DNA of 64,000 nt from Exophiala sp. HKRS030 (taxonomy: Eukaryota; Ascomycota; Eurotiomycetes; Chaetothyriales; Herpotrichiellaceae): positions 1,798,001 through 1,862,000 of the forward strand of contig JAHWDD010000010.1 in the NCBI GenBank assembly GCA_023897205.1. Reading direction: 5' to 3'. The notes under the pieces are model-generated. The model did not search any database, was not told the DNA's origin, and saw nothing but the letters and a program-made list of their open reading frames with translations. Shown here one piece after another: positions 11,196 to 22,944 of this stretch (position 1 is its first letter; each line of letters begins with the position of its first letter). The position numbers were made by a program, and so were the translations under genes.

Positions 11196-12069
11196 GGGAG
11201 CATTTTTCCTCTCGCGAGGTTGCTTGGAAGCGTCGTACCCTGCCATTGTCACGAGTGTGTGATTGTTCGAGAGTGCTTCAGCAGGATTGAAGTGCCTAGT
11301 GGCCAGATAGCAAAAGAGGTATTTGAGGAGAAGTCCCTAAACAGCGATAATGTTGAAAAGTCTCGCGATCTAGGAGGCATACATTCAACCTGTGCCCTCG
11401 AATGCAAGGAAACAAGGTCTCTTCTAGAGTACGGCTCACAAACGTACAGAAAGCGGTGATATATGGTCAGACCCTTCTGCATCTTTGGGGTGCAGTATAT
11501 CAGCAGGCAGGGACCAGACTATGGAAGTACCTCATTAGCGGGTAAGATGGCCCGATAGCCGGGGTCCTCGGGCAGGAGGCGGGGTGTTCTCGCACTATTT
11601 CTGCCGAAATATACACCTGGATCCCAAATTGTCCGGGGAAAGGTGCATGTCGGTTCAGTGCTTGCTTGGTCTTGTGATAATGTAGCAGATTATGCACAAT
11701 TGGAAAGGTACGGTGAAGATCGCCTTTACAAGTACGCTAAGGTCTCCTTCCATGAACCTTCGGATCAACTACCCTCGTCTGACACACAATAAAATCTGCT
11801 TTCATAAGCTAGTTACTTGCACAAAATCCTTTAAAGTGATCTCCTGGACAAAGTGTTCGCGTCCCGTACGCCAAAAATGCGATGGCTTGCCAATAGCTTG
11901 TATCAGCAGTTGTAGCTATGTCGAATATTGACCTTCTCAAGTCGTGTGCGGGGCGGCTATATCGAGAACTTACCCATGCATATCTTACGTATTTTTCAAA
12001 TTGGCATGTAATGCTACCGATGGTGAGAGACGGGTCTACTCACACAGAGCACCGTTTCTACATCGTGTC
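11196..12069. other. Intergenic region, regulator 1 promoter
   Basis: Between the start of regulator 1 and the 3' end of ligase 2. Contains only short frames without family features. Confidence 0.4.
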
Positions 12070-13861
12070 CTATACCTGACGTCTGATTTTCTCGCCTCCT
12101 TCAACAAGGTCGCGCAAGACCCTACGAAGAATTTTGCCGCTACTGGTCTTGGGAATTCCCATAACCCATCTTATGCCACCTGTTAGCTGTTTATGAGCTG
12201 ACACTCGCTCATTGAGCCAGTCAGATATCTCTTTCTCCGTCTCTGGAGTGGGCTGAACACCAGAAACTGGAAGAACATATGCTCTTGGCCGTTGTGCGCA
12301 TGTTTTACCATCGTAGATGCCCAATACCGCAACATCATTGATTTTTGGGTGCCCAAGGAGGAGACCTTCAAGTTCCGATGGTGACACATCGAACCCATCA
12401 ACTTTGATGAATTCAGCCTTTCTACCAGTGATGAAAAAGGCACCCTGCTCATCCTCGTATCCAACGTCCCCTGTTTTGAAGAATCCATCTTGAGAAAAGC
12501 TTTCCCGTGTAGCAGAAGGATTTCCCACATACTCGCGGAAGACGTTAGGCCCTTTGATCCAAAGTTCCCCGATGTGACACTTTGGCACTTCATTGCCATC
12601 TGGATCGACGTACTTAGCCAATTGGTTTGGTAGCAGTTGCCCGATTGAGCCGTACAAATCCCAATTCTTCCAAGATTGGAGATGGGTAGTAGGACTGGTT
12701 TCTGTAAGGCCGTAGCCTTGTTTGATGGGGACTCTAATCCGTTTGTACACAGATTCAACAAGATCTTTTGTGAGCGGTGCCGCGCCGCTCATCAGCATTT
12801 TCAACGAACTCAGATCGTACTTTTCAATAATGGGGTGTTTTGCTAGGAGCAGGACGACTGGGGGTACCACATTGGAGAATGTTACTTGATACTTTTCCAC
12901 GTATCTACAAAAGTTCTTCAGATCGAATCTTGGCATCACAATGGCGGTGAGTCCAGCGAACATAGAAAGGTGAAGGATGGCAGTGAGACCTTTTCCCACA
13001 ACCATTAGCTTCCCCAAGGTCAGATAATCCGCTTGTTCAATCTTACCGTAAATATGATAGAATGGTAGAAATGCCATAATTCTGTCAGCACGACCCTTGG
13101 CTGTTCCACCATTCCAAGTTAAGTGTTCTGCATCACAAGCCCTGTTCTGGAGAATGTTGGCGACAACATTAGTGTGGGTCAGCCCAACACCTTTAGGTGA
13201 GCCTGTTGTTCCCGAGGTATAACAAATAAAGGCATAATCCAAGGCTGGATCCAGCTTGACTATTCGTTTGGGCATAACATCAGAGACGCCATGTTGTAGG
13301 TCAGAACGTCGGAGGTCAGAGCGCAGGCTGAAGTAAGAGTCGCCAATACCGCATCCATCTATAACCAGGATTCTGTCTCTTGAGATCCGGGCGATCCAAG
13401 CAGCCTTAACAACTGTGTGCAGAAGTGACTCTGTTGTGACGATAGCTTTTGCCCGTGAATCAATCAATTGAAAGGCGTACTCTCTAGCCGAGCTTGTAGG
13501 ACTTGATGGCACAACCGTGCCCCCGGCCCAGTGACAACCCCATATCAGTGCGGGGGTATTGATGGAATTGAAAAGAATCAAGCTGAGTGTGTCACCTTTC
13601 TTCCAGTTCCATAAGTTTACAAGATCAACACCGAACCTGATCGCACTTGCTTTGACGTCGTTGAAGGTACACTCCCTCTCTTCGTTGGGGGAGATGTAGA
13701 TTGCTTGAACGACGTGCTCAGCATAGAAACGGGACCTCTCCAAATCAGCTTTGGGACTTACTTTGGTTGTCCGGCCATTCTCTGTCTGGACGTTCGAACA
13801 AAAATTCCCATAGGTCGATGTTTGGGATGTTGATCGGAGGATATGCTGAGCTTAAAACCAT
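12070..13861 (-). CDS. Acyl-CoA / 4-coumarate-CoA ligase-like enzyme 2
   Basis: Intact ANL-superfamily acid-CoA ligase, 558 aa. Exons: complement of 12070-12989, 13047-13703 and 13762-13861. The 57-bp intron at 12990-13046 is a multiple of three without a stop, so naive translation inserts 19 false residues after YHIYG; alignment with ligase 1 shows it must be removed. Motifs: AMP signature YTSGTTGSPKG, FLPFYHIYG, GYGLTETSPTTH, GELWIKGPNVF, FFKTGDVGY and SSGKILRR with the catalytic lysine. The first exon (100 nt, INIPNIDLWEFLFERPDRE) matches ligase 1 in length and pattern, so the two are paralogues. It lacks the intron that ligase 1 has after TTHLQ. C-terminus RRQV, no peroxisomal signal. Likely activates the acid released by hydrolysis for beta-oxidation; acid identity unknown. 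Confidence 0.92.
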
Positions 13862-14400
13862 TTGAGAATCTACCAATAATGTAGGCAGTTTGAGTAAGAG
13901 CAAACACGGGTAGAAGAATATTCTGAAGCCTCATCAATAGAACCACGTCAGATAATACACACCTCACATTATCTTCAGTTTAATACATGGCTCAGAAACA
14001 CCAGGTCCGAAACCTCAGAGGTGAATAACATTAGTGATACCTGAGCAAGATGGAGTCGGAATTAGAAGCTTCAGCAGTGACACTCCTCCCTTCCGAAAGA
14101 GATGGGCTGCACCCGGTGGGACAGGCGGTGCCGAGCTGTCTTCACCACTTGCGTGATCAGCGGGTGGATATCATTAATTGTACCAATCCGCGTTATCCGA
14201 GCCAGCATTTCCACGGAGGTTAAAATGTCCAAGTAAAGAGGTGGAGAGATATTGTCTAGAGACACTAAGCCCATCGCAGCGACGGTTACAAACTAGCCTT
14301 TGTTCGTGTGTTGTACGCAAAACCATTACCTGACTTTTCACACCATGTTTGGTGAAAGTTGTTTACGTATCCAACTCTGAGAAATCATATATTGCCAAGT
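13862..14400. other. Intergenic region upstream of ligase 2
   Basis: Probable promoter of ligase 2. No gene recognised. Confidence 0.4.
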
Positions 14401-14550
14401 TTAGATGGAGGAAGCTTCAATGCAAGCACTCATAACCATAACAACACTATCAACTAAAACGATGTCTCGCCGGCCGACCTTGTACCCAGGCGTGACTGCT
14501 GCAACAAATCCAGTCACCAGTCCAACCTGGTAAAGGGCAAGAATGGTGAC
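14401..14550 (-). pseudogene. Relic of an MFS sugar-porter-type transporter
   Basis: On the minus strand about 50 codons read VTILALYQVGLVTGFVAAV followed by KVGRRDIVLVDSVVMVMSAC and ending EASSI-stop. This matches the loop between transmembrane helices 2 and 3 of sugar-porter MFS proteins (normally a G-x-x-x-GRR motif followed by a small-residue helix). The flanking sequence upstream is interrupted by stops and no other transporter part is found, so it is a decayed fragment. It is separate from the near-complete transporter at 31-33 kb. The assignment rests on motif pattern alone. Confidence 0.5.
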
Positions 14551-15260
14551 CCCAAAGCCCTAGCCTGGTTTGCCATCCCATCGAAATGAGAAGCCATGGC
14601 TTAAACCACTCCCTATGCATCGTAGTTGCCCTCGTTGAGAGCCACTCTACCGCAGCACATTCGGGGTGCGGATAGTTGCTGGTGTAGCACGTGGTGTATC
14701 TCCCTTGGGTACATTGAATACTGTCCGAAAAATTGCTACGATTGGCCCCCATCTAGGATAAGAAGAGCGGTTCAGACCCATATTGCCAATAGCTGGAGAA
14801 GGATGACCTTAGGGCTGGAATGCGGCCGCAAGCTCCTCAGCTGTAGATCTAACTGACCAGGTAATGGATTTTTGAGTGGATCACAACGAAGTGAGGAATG
14901 GGCTAAATTTAGTTTATGCTCGCGTTGAAGAGGGTATTGATCTGATAGGACAATTGACTTTACAGGTTGATAACAGCGATATTTCCATGTGAGAGATAAT
15001 GTGGACCTCCAACGGAAGGCAGCTGTAAAATCATTTCGGCCTTGAACTAAAAATGTCTAGGTGCGTATGAAACGGTGTCCATTGATAGACAGACGTGGTG
15101 GCAAGTGCGGGTATAGACAGCCATTTGATTGCCGAGTCACTTTACATATGAAAGCAGCGAATTCGAACTACGTAGCGAGCAGAAAATATACTCAGATATT
15201 CGGGGTCAAGCAGTCGAAGAGAAAAGCTGCAGCCTTTTAGTCACTCTCAAGTTGGAAGCC
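14551..15260. other. Intergenic region, SnoaL-like gene promoter
   Basis: Between the transporter relic and the SnoaL-like gene. The frame of the next gene is open from 15129, but its conserved part begins at the ATG 15261. Nothing else recognised. Confidence 0.4.
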
Positions 15261-15731
15261 ATGTCGTCGCTAGAAGATCAATCAATCCTAGCCCGACTTC
15301 AGGCGCTGGAAGATAAAGAAGCCATTCGATCAATTCTCAACCAATACTGCATCAGACCCGACCTGTACGACTTCGATGGTTACGCAGACCTCTATGTGGA
15401 AGATGGAACCATGGGGTTTGAGACGTGGGGAAACGTTACTGGGCGAGGGGCAATCTCAGCCGCTTGCGCGAAGGAGAGTGTTTATGAAGGCCTGCTTCAT
15501 CTCATGACGAACATGGAGATCAGTCTTGATAGCCCAGACACGGCCAGCGCATCGGCCAGAGTCTGGTTTTGCGCAACCCCTAGTGTTTCGGAGCTTGATC
15601 AACACTATGCGTTTGGGGGACCATACAAATTCACCTTTGTCAAGCGCCATGACGGATGGAAAATTAAGACGATGGAACTGAAGAAAACATGGTCTTCCGG
15701 GAAAGACACAAAAGGAGTCTTCCAGATCTAG
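15261..15731 (+). CDS. SnoaL/NTF2-like small enzyme
   Basis: Small cone-shaped alpha+beta barrel protein of the SnoaL-like/NTF2-like superfamily, 156 aa, single exon from ATG 15261. Members include dehydratases, cyclases and isomerases of polyketides, terpenes and steroids. Visible features are the N-terminal helix with DKEAIRSILNQYC, then YDFDGYADLYVEDGTMGF (the usual acidic pocket), GRGAI, LHLMTNMEI, and a C-terminal strand run with YKFTFVKRHDGWKIKTMEL. The His in HLMTN and the early Asp/Tyr residues are the candidate catalytic groups. A longer start at 15129 is a TTG and not credible. Neighbours are ligase 2 (divergent) and the P450 (co-oriented). It may act on a hydroxylated intermediate; the reaction itself cannot be deduced. 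Confidence 0.8.
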   Translation: MSSLEDQSILARLQALEDKEAIRSILNQYCIRPDLYDFDGYADLYVEDGTMGFETWGNVTGRGAISAACAKESVYEGLLHLMTNMEISLDSPDTASASARVWFCATPSVSELDQHYAFGGPYKFTFVKRHDGWKIKTMELKKTWSSGKDTKGVFQI

Positions 15732-16491
15732 TTGGAAAACCAGTTGCTGCTCGAGAGATGCGCGTCGAAAAATCATGCTCTTCAAAGAAAAAACACTGTC
15801 AGTTACTGTAGATAGAAGTTCTGGCATATACAAGGTCGTGAAGATAGCTATACGCCAGCTAGACATAACGTTGGTTCGAGCTCGAGCTTGAGCAATACGC
15901 AGCAATACGCAGCAATACAAGCCACTGCTTTCCACAAAATTGCCGGGCCTAAGTTATCGCTTTTGGGGAGGAGTTCGGGTGGCACCATGTTCGTATGCGT
16001 CGAGAGAGCTTCAAACCTGAGGACTCCGTCAATGTGCAGGTGACCAAGCAGAAATTCGAATAATGGGAAATGCAAAGTTACATTCCCGGTTGACACGACT
16101 AGCACCAGCATACTATAGGTTTGGAGATGTTTGTTTTCGCCTCGATACTCCGTACATCTCCGCAATTTCCGCCTCTACGGTGAGGTGGGGAGGTCGTTCG
16201 GTGGTTAAGTCAATCATATAAAAATTAAACCACTACCTGGAGTCATGTCACCTATTCCCGGGTTGTATCTCCGAATGGTGGTACAAACCCGAGAGTCCGG
16301 AGAACCTGGGGCGAGGCATGCTATTCCCCTAGAGCTTGACGAAATAGTCGATTTTAACAGTCCGTAGTATATGATTTCGCGAATGGATGGGGAGTGACTT
16401 CTTATACACATAATTTGACCTTCTGGTACTCTTTGTCGAATTGTGATCTCTAGAAAGACCAAAATTCGAAATAAACATTAACGAATCAATA
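15732..16491. other. Intergenic region, P450 promoter
   Basis: Between the SnoaL-like gene and the P450, both plus strand. Holds a 10-bp tandem repeat (separate entry) and CCGAAT/TCCGGA elements around 16270-16300. No gene recognised. Confidence 0.4.
15891..15918. repeat. 10-bp tandem repeat, about 2.8 copies
   Basis: AGCAATACGC is repeated at 15891, 15901 and (8 of 10 bases) 15911. A short microsatellite-like array in the P450 promoter region. Confidence 0.9.
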
Positions 16492-18480
16492 ATGCAACTT
16501 TTGTCTCAGCTGGTTCAGGCCAACCCAATCGTTCTTGCGGTCATTGGTGTTGTTGCAGTGCGTCTACGAGAAGTGACAGTTTTCTATGCTAGAATAATGC
16601 TTACCGCAATAGATAACCTCATTTTATGTGTCGAGGGTCATCTACCGATTATACTTTCACCCACTTGCGAAGTTCCCTGGGCCCAAGTTCAATGCAACCT
16701 CGGAAGTAGGTTTGTGCAAACAATTTAACACGAGATAGATCACTAACGCAAGTCAGCTTCCCATCACTCTAGGAGTGTTGCGAGGTTCTCATGTCTATAA
16801 CGTGAAGAAATGGCATGACAAATACGGTCAGAAGGCGCGCTTCCACTGCAGTCAACGGCAACGTGTTTACTTTCCGCAGGACCAATCGTGCGCATTGCGC
16901 CAAATGAGTTGTCCTTCACCGACGCCAATGCTTGGAAGGACATCTATTCTAGCCATCCTGGACAGCCAAACTTTCCCAGGGATCCTATCGACAGCCGATT
17001 TGACCCTGTGGAAGACACCGGAATCCTCTCGACCGACATGCTGGTGGCCGATGACTCAAATCATGCCAGACAAAGACGAACATTATCGCATGCTTTCTCC
17101 GCAAAAGCTGTTGCCGGCCAAGAGAAATTAATCACAGAATTTGTAGATCTTTTTATTTCAAAAATCCAGGAGCTCGCCGATGATAATCAGACTGTGGATA
17201 TGAATCAGTGGTACAACTACCTAACTTTCGACGTCATTGGTGAACTTGCATTTGGAGAAACATTTGGATGCATGGCGACTGGTACGTCCCTGATCCTCTC
17301 TCAAAGGTATAGAAAATTCACACGTATACTGATTAACCAGTGAAGGAGCCTATAACTATTGGGTTTCTAATATGGGTGACCACATGGTAGCCGCCGCTGT
17401 CGAACAATGTACCCGCCGATTTGCGGGCCCTCATACCGTACTACAGAAACTGATGAAGGCCTGGCTAGTGCCTTCAGGTATGAAAGACCATCTGTCACTA
17501 AGCCGCGAAAAGGTCAACAAGTAGGGACCACCAGATCTAAACGTGATGGCCTTAGATGTTCTTGACTAACTATGAATTGGTTTCAGGCGCCTTGATCTCG
17601 TCGAATCTGAGAAACGGGACTTCTTCTGGTACATCATCCGAGAAAAAGATGCAGGCAATATGACTCGAGAGGAGCTGATTGCGAACGCAGCATTGTTCAT
17701 GTCAATGACCCGATCTCATCGATTTGAAAGGCTTATGGGCTAACTCTAAACAGTTCGGCCGGCAGTGAAACTACAGCATCTCTCCTCGATGGCTTAACCC
17801 ACTGGCTTCTGAAGACCCCTCATGTATATGAACAACTCGTTAAGGAGATTCGAACAGTCGAGACTGCTGAAGAACTTACGCATGATCGATTACAAAAGAT
17901 GACATATCTTACCGCATGTATCGATGAAGGCCTGAGAATCTTTCCCCCTGTCCCGGGTGGTAATTTGCGATCTGTGCCCAGAGGAGGGGCTACTGTCTGT
18001 GGACACCGTCTTCCTGAGGGAGTATGCTACCACCAGAATTTCTTTCCTCTCAGTAGTTGACAAATGCTCACATCCCTGCAGGTAACTGTTTCGGTACAAT
18101 CTTGGAGCGTAACACACGATGCAGCAAACTTTCACGACCCAGAGACCTTCATCCCCGAAAGATGGCTCGGCACCGACGAGGGCGGCGATTCCGTACTCCA
18201 TGCAAGTCAACCTTTTTCTCTTGGACCCCGAGGATGCCTAGGAAAGAAGTAGGTCCCAGAATATACTTAATGAAACGACTTCAGTTTGGGCTAACATTAA
18301 CATAGCCTTGCTTATCTCGAGATGCGTCTCTGCCTAGGCAAACTCTTATGGAACTTCGACCTGCAATACGCAAAGGGTAGACCTGAATGGACTCCAGTTC
18401 AGAGAGCCGGAAATCCTTTGGCATGGATTGTTTGGCATAAACCTGGGCTCTATGTGAAACTTACACCCGTCAAAAGATGA
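16492..18480 (+). CDS. Cytochrome P450 monooxygenase
   Basis: Membrane-bound fungal P450, 509 aa. Nine exons: 16492-16557, 16613-16705, 16757-16826, 16880-17281, 17346-17520, 17587-17700, 17754-18021, 18082-18248 and 18306-18480; introns 51-66 bp, all phases agree. An N-terminal membrane anchor spans about residues 8-22. It is followed by YRLYFHPLAKFPGPK. The I-helix oxygen-binding AGSETT is at 309-314, ExxR (EGLR) at 365-368, the PERW motif at 421-424 and the heme-ligand loop FSLGPRGCLGK at 441-451 with Cys448. All hallmark residues are present and it is probably functional, anchored in the ER with a shared reductase. General pattern resembles CYP65-like tailoring or detoxification P450s. 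In the cluster it probably introduces the hydroxyl that the dehydrogenases oxidise. The exon 3 donor (GGTCAG) is weak and was set by phase. Confidence 0.92.
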
Positions 18481-19142
18481 CTCAATCGTCCAGATACCCA
18501 CATATGGAATATGTAAATTTTATATTGTGGTGTAATGTGGATATCGCCAATTATGGCTCAATTCGCCCACAGACACGACAAGGGAAGGGAGACGCTGTGA
18601 ATCCAATCCCACGGACAGGTAGTTGGGTCATCTAGAGAATGAGAAGTTTTATTCGTGAGAATATATGAAGTTCTAAGTAAAATGAAGAGGTTAAGAGATA
18701 TGTGCTAAGGGTAGGTGATAGAATGGCAGACTGATAGGCAATGATTTGTTACTCTTTTCTTTTATTGCTGCTCATGACATGAGAACAAAAACGGTTTGAA
18801 GGCTTAAATTGGATAGCAGATGGATTGCACCAATAAGATGAATTGGTCAACACGTCTTCTCGTCGTCTTTGCCATCACTAGTCTTCTGGAGACATGGAGA
18901 CTCTGGTCTCAGCCACCGCGACGATCCTAAAAGCTTTCCTTGCCTCAATGCCTTTTGATATGAGCCCGGTAGCTTAAGTCTAGCCGATAATAGTAAGAAT
19001 GATTACCCGTCGCGATTTTTAGGATAACTATATGCTTGAGAAATTCTGAAACTGTAAATGAGACCTCACTTGCTCTATATAGCTATCTAAAATTTCAAAT
19101 TGCTAACGAATGGAAAAAGGAGCATTGAACCATCGACGCATC
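18481..19142. other. Convergent intergenic spacer
   Basis: Between the convergent 3' ends of the P450 and the alcohol dehydrogenase. No gene or repeat recognised. Confidence 0.5.
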
Positions 19143-20308
19143 TTATTTAGCACCAGGGTCCAGAATCACGGTCATCCTCTTCGAGACATTCCCAGCCTTC
19201 ATATTCTCAATCATAAGATTGATCTGCTCCAACTCGTAAAACTCCACTCTCGTTTTGATATTGTGCTTTGATGTGAAGGCAATGGCCTTGGGAAGTTTGA
19301 ACGGCGGCCCGGTGGTCTCAGCCTTGATGCGGTACTGACCTAGCATGAGAGCGTGAGTACTTACTTGGATCGGTTTCGAAGGCAATCCAATGATCATCAT
19401 TAGCCCATTGACACGCAGAATTGGAGGGGTGCCCTCATACGCCGCAAAAGCAGCGCTGAATACAACAGCCGCATGGCAACCACCATTTGTCAGAATCTTT
19501 AGCTCCTCAATGTAGTTCTTGTTCTTGACGGAGTTGAAGACCACATCTGCGCCCAATTCTGTTGCCACTTCTAGGATATCGTCGTTGATATCGATACCAA
19601 TCACATTCAAGCCCATGGCTTTTGCATATTGGATCCCCAGCTGGCCCAATCCTCCACAGCCGACAATTGCAATCCAATCCCCAGGTTTGCAATCGCATGA
19701 GGCTACTCCGTTATGTGCAGTCACCCCCGCACAAAATATTGGTGAGGACGTCCTCAAGCTCATGTTTTCAGGAAGAATGATGCAGTTACGGTAGTCGATT
19801 GCAGCATACTCAGCAAAGAAGCCGTCCGTGAGGAAGCCGTGCAACTTAGCTTTGCCATGAATGCAGCTGACGTTGTGGACTTGACAGCCTTCACATTCAA
19901 CTGAACGGTTTGAATGAGCTGACAAGTTTCCACATTGGGCTGCGTGAATTTCACTTACAACAGCAGTCCTTGGTAGGTAGAAATCCAACACGATCGCCTT
20001 CCTTAAAGCCCTTGGTATCCGCTCCCACTTTCTCCACGGTCCCTACGCCTTCATGACCCAGGACAATTGGCTCTGAAGACCCGGGGAACTCGCCCTTCAT
20101 GAGCATAATCTCGGAGTGGCATAGCGATGCCGAAGCAATGCGAACAAGAACTTCGTTCGCAACGAAATCGGGAATGGGCACATTTTCTACCTTGACTTCC
20201 CCTGTTTTCTGCTCAAAACTTAGCTAGAAACTTTTATGATGGCAGTGGATTGCCAGGCCAAATTCTTACCGAATAGTACCTTGCTGCTTTCATCATGCGT
20301 CTTGACAT
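19143..20308 (-). CDS. Zinc-dependent alcohol dehydrogenase (MDR family)
   Basis: Medium-chain dehydrogenase, NAD(P)-dependent alcohol/ketone oxidoreductase, 348 aa. Exons: complement of 19143-19900, 19959-20208 and 20270-20308 (introns 58 and 61 bp). Start ATG at 20308 gives MSRRMMKAARYYS, then KTGEVKVENVPIP. Catalytic zinc ligands are the Cys of SLCHSE, the GHE pair, and the Cys of FCAGVTAHNG. The structural-zinc lobe is DCCFECEGCQVHNVSC, correct only after splicing of the second intron. The Rossmann motif is GCGGLGQLG, followed by the acidic GIDIND, which favours NAD. All expected residues are present. Likely oxidises the P450-made alcohol to the ketone used by a BVMO. It is followed on the same strand by BVMO 2. 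Substrate unknown. Confidence 0.9.
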
Positions 20309-21275
20309 AGCTGCTTCCAAATTTGGGATATAGTTCACGCGTCAAGCTATTGCATCTGATGGTGTGATATCGCATGTAACAGAGATGATATTACGTGCTC
20401 ATAAAGACTGATGAAGTCGCAACCTGTATTGATGGATCAATCGTTCGTGGTCCCATAGCATTTGTTCGAATAAAATAGAGCAAAATAGGCTAAAAGATTC
20501 CGCACCATTTGCCGTCACTCGGCAGAGCAACGAAGCAATAATACGGTGTTAGTTGGAAGATTGTGGTCAGTTTGTTTTTCGGTGTTGCGGCCCGAGAGTT
20601 TTTGATCGTCTTCGTTGGGAACCCTTCTTTTGCATATCCGACGACCAAGCCCGCAGTGGTGAATTTACGGCCTTTGATTGATTAGATCCCCTGGCCTCGG
20701 TGTTGTGACGAGGTCGCTCGGATTGGGGAAGCTTTCTTACTCCGTACCATGGTGTTTCTCAACCTATCCTTGGGTCATGGACGTGTAGAAGGAATTTGCA
20801 CTTCCATATCAATGCCTAGTTCCGTTCTGATAGTACAAGAACGTAGAATAGGAAACTAAAGGGCATCGTCTTAACCCCAGTACAGTATTACTTCGTGAGA
20901 ATCAAACCATTATTGAATGAATGTAAGCTGCCTAATTAGATCCCAACATATGTCTCTTAGCGCTCAGCTTCTAACGGAAGATGTTCTCAGAGCACTGAAA
21001 AGCGCGTACCCAGTCGGTGGTAGCCATATCACTGAAGTAGTTAAATTTCACTGTACAGATTGGTCACTGTTAGGCTCAGTGCACAACATTCTGTAGCGAA
21101 AAAACTTGCTAGTTATACCTACCCTGCTAACTCGGAGTCAATTCAATTTGAAAACAGAACGTTCAACAAATGTGTTCCAAATGTAAGAGATTTACAGCCA
21201 CAGAGCATATGTTTTATCGCACACGTTATAAGTATGCTTCAGGTACCAATGGAAACGCTTCTCTGCGTTCATAGG
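20309..21275. other. Intergenic region, alcohol dehydrogenase promoter
   Basis: Between the dehydrogenase start and the BVMO 2 stop, both minus strand. Nothing recognised apart from short frames. Confidence 0.4.
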
Positions 21276-22944
21276 TCAAGTCAGGCTAAACCCCTCGTAG
21301 CCATTGTCGGAGCTATCATACATTGCCTTTGTATAAGCTGGGAGACCACCTAGATAGTTGACTGCTTCTCTAACTTTACCAGGAACATTAGCCCCAATGT
21401 ACCATGAGTTAGACTGCGGGATAAGTGTCATATTTAGCAAGTCGTTGGTAATCTTAGCCCAACGATCCTCCGCAGCAGCCACGGCCTCGATTCGACTATA
21501 GCCCCCTTTCCTCAGATCCTGTAGAGTGTTTATGATCCAGTCGCCCTGAACTTCTGCATGGGCAGGTCCTATGGCAAAGGCGCCAGGACTTTGAGGGCCA
21601 TACAGAAACAGGAGGTTGGGAAAGCCGGAGGTCGCGATACCAAGATTTGTGCGCGTGCCCTTGGCCCATTTGTCTCTTAGAGATTGACCCGAGATGCCCT
21701 TGATGTCGATTTGTGTCAAGGTTCCCGAGCCAGCGTCGAAGCCTGTAGCAAGGATAATGATATCGAATTGACGTTCTTTGCTGGTGTTGGCGTCTTCGGC
21801 TGTGACTATCCCATTGGATGTAATCTCTAGGATGGGCCTCTTCGTAAGACCGATTATTTCAACGTTGGGCTGTTGAACAACCTCGTAGAAGCTCTGCTCA
21901 AGAGAGGGTCGTTTTGTTGCAAACGGCTGTGGCGGTTTATCTGGGGCAAGATCTTCATACAGTTCCGGACGTGTAATTCTCTGTCGGACCTTGTCCCGCC
22001 AGAATACATACATCGCTTCACTAGCGTCTCGATTTAGCATGAGGTCCTGATAGTTGCCGAGCCAAGGGTTAAATCCTCCCTTATCCCAAAGTTCTTCCCA
22101 AACAGCCAGGCGCTCCTTGGCCGGAACATCAAAAGTGTTCTGCGGTTTGGGGCTGTAATCCCATCCTGCAGAAGTTCGTTTTCGAAGCTCGAAGAGATAC
22201 TTGTAGTCTCGTTTCCCCTAGCCTGCTCGCCGTCGTTGGTGAATTGCTTTTGTCGCATTGGCAGCGCATAGTTAGGTGTTCTTTGGTAAACGGTAAGTTG
22301 CTGCGAAATGGGGCCGAGTTCTTGAATTACTTGGACTCCACTGGCTCCAGTTCCAATAACGGCGATTCGTTTTCCGTGAAAGTCAAGCGCGTCTTTACCC
22401 TTAGGCGTCTTGGCCGTGTGGAAGATTGGGCCTTTGAAAGTATCGAGCCCTTTGATGTTAGGGATATACTCCTTGGCTGCAAATCCGGTTGCAAGAAGTA
22501 GGTATTGACAGACAATCTTTTCCGCCTTGTCAGTGTATGCGATCCACTTATTCTGCTCCTGACAGTACTCGGCACTAACGACCCAGGTGTTGTAGGTGAC
22601 GTCTTTGCTAAGATCCCAGACTTTGTCAACATGTTTGAAGTACTCCTGGAGTTCTGCCTGACCTGGAAAGCGTTCCTTCCAGTTCCAATCTCTCCAGAGC
22701 GCCTCGTCTGAGAATTCGTAGAAGGGCAAAGATGTATCGACTCTTGCTCCCGGATACGAATTCCACCACCAAATTCCTCCAAGGCCCCTGCAGCTTCCAC
22801 AGCTTTGACATTGTAGCCCAGCTTGCGCAAGTTGTACAGCAAGTACATACCACCGAATCCCATGCCAACCACGAGAACTTCGAGTTCTCTGGCTTCGGAA
22901 TTGGCATTCCCATGGCTGACACCATTTGTCGTCGCCGATGACAT
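21276..22944 (-). CDS. Baeyer-Villiger monooxygenase 2, with two frameshifts
   Basis: FAD/NADPH-dependent BVMO-family enzyme, about 556 aa if frames are joined, no introns. Starts MSSATTNGVSHG; FAD motif GMGFGG; then GGIWWWNSYPGARVDT, typical of fungal BVMOs. The NADPH motif is GTGASGVQ and a late ATGFDAGSG is present. Two one-base losses break it, both in runs of four C on the plus strand: 22785-22788 (between VEAAG and LGGIWWW) and 22215-22218 (just before RDYKYLFELRKR). On either side of each break the protein is well conserved, and there are no other stops. The BVMO fingerprint reads FKGPIFHTAKTP: the normally conserved Trp is Thr, so activity may differ from canonical BVMOs. It could be a sequencing-damaged intact gene or a young pseudogene. 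Divergent from regulator 2. Confidence 0.85.

Noticed and set aside
12990..13046. Extra 19 residues after YHIYG in ligase 2
   Set aside because: The stretch begins GTAAGA and ends AAAAG, is a multiple of three and is absent from the paralogue, so it is an in-frame intron and not an insertion in the enzyme.
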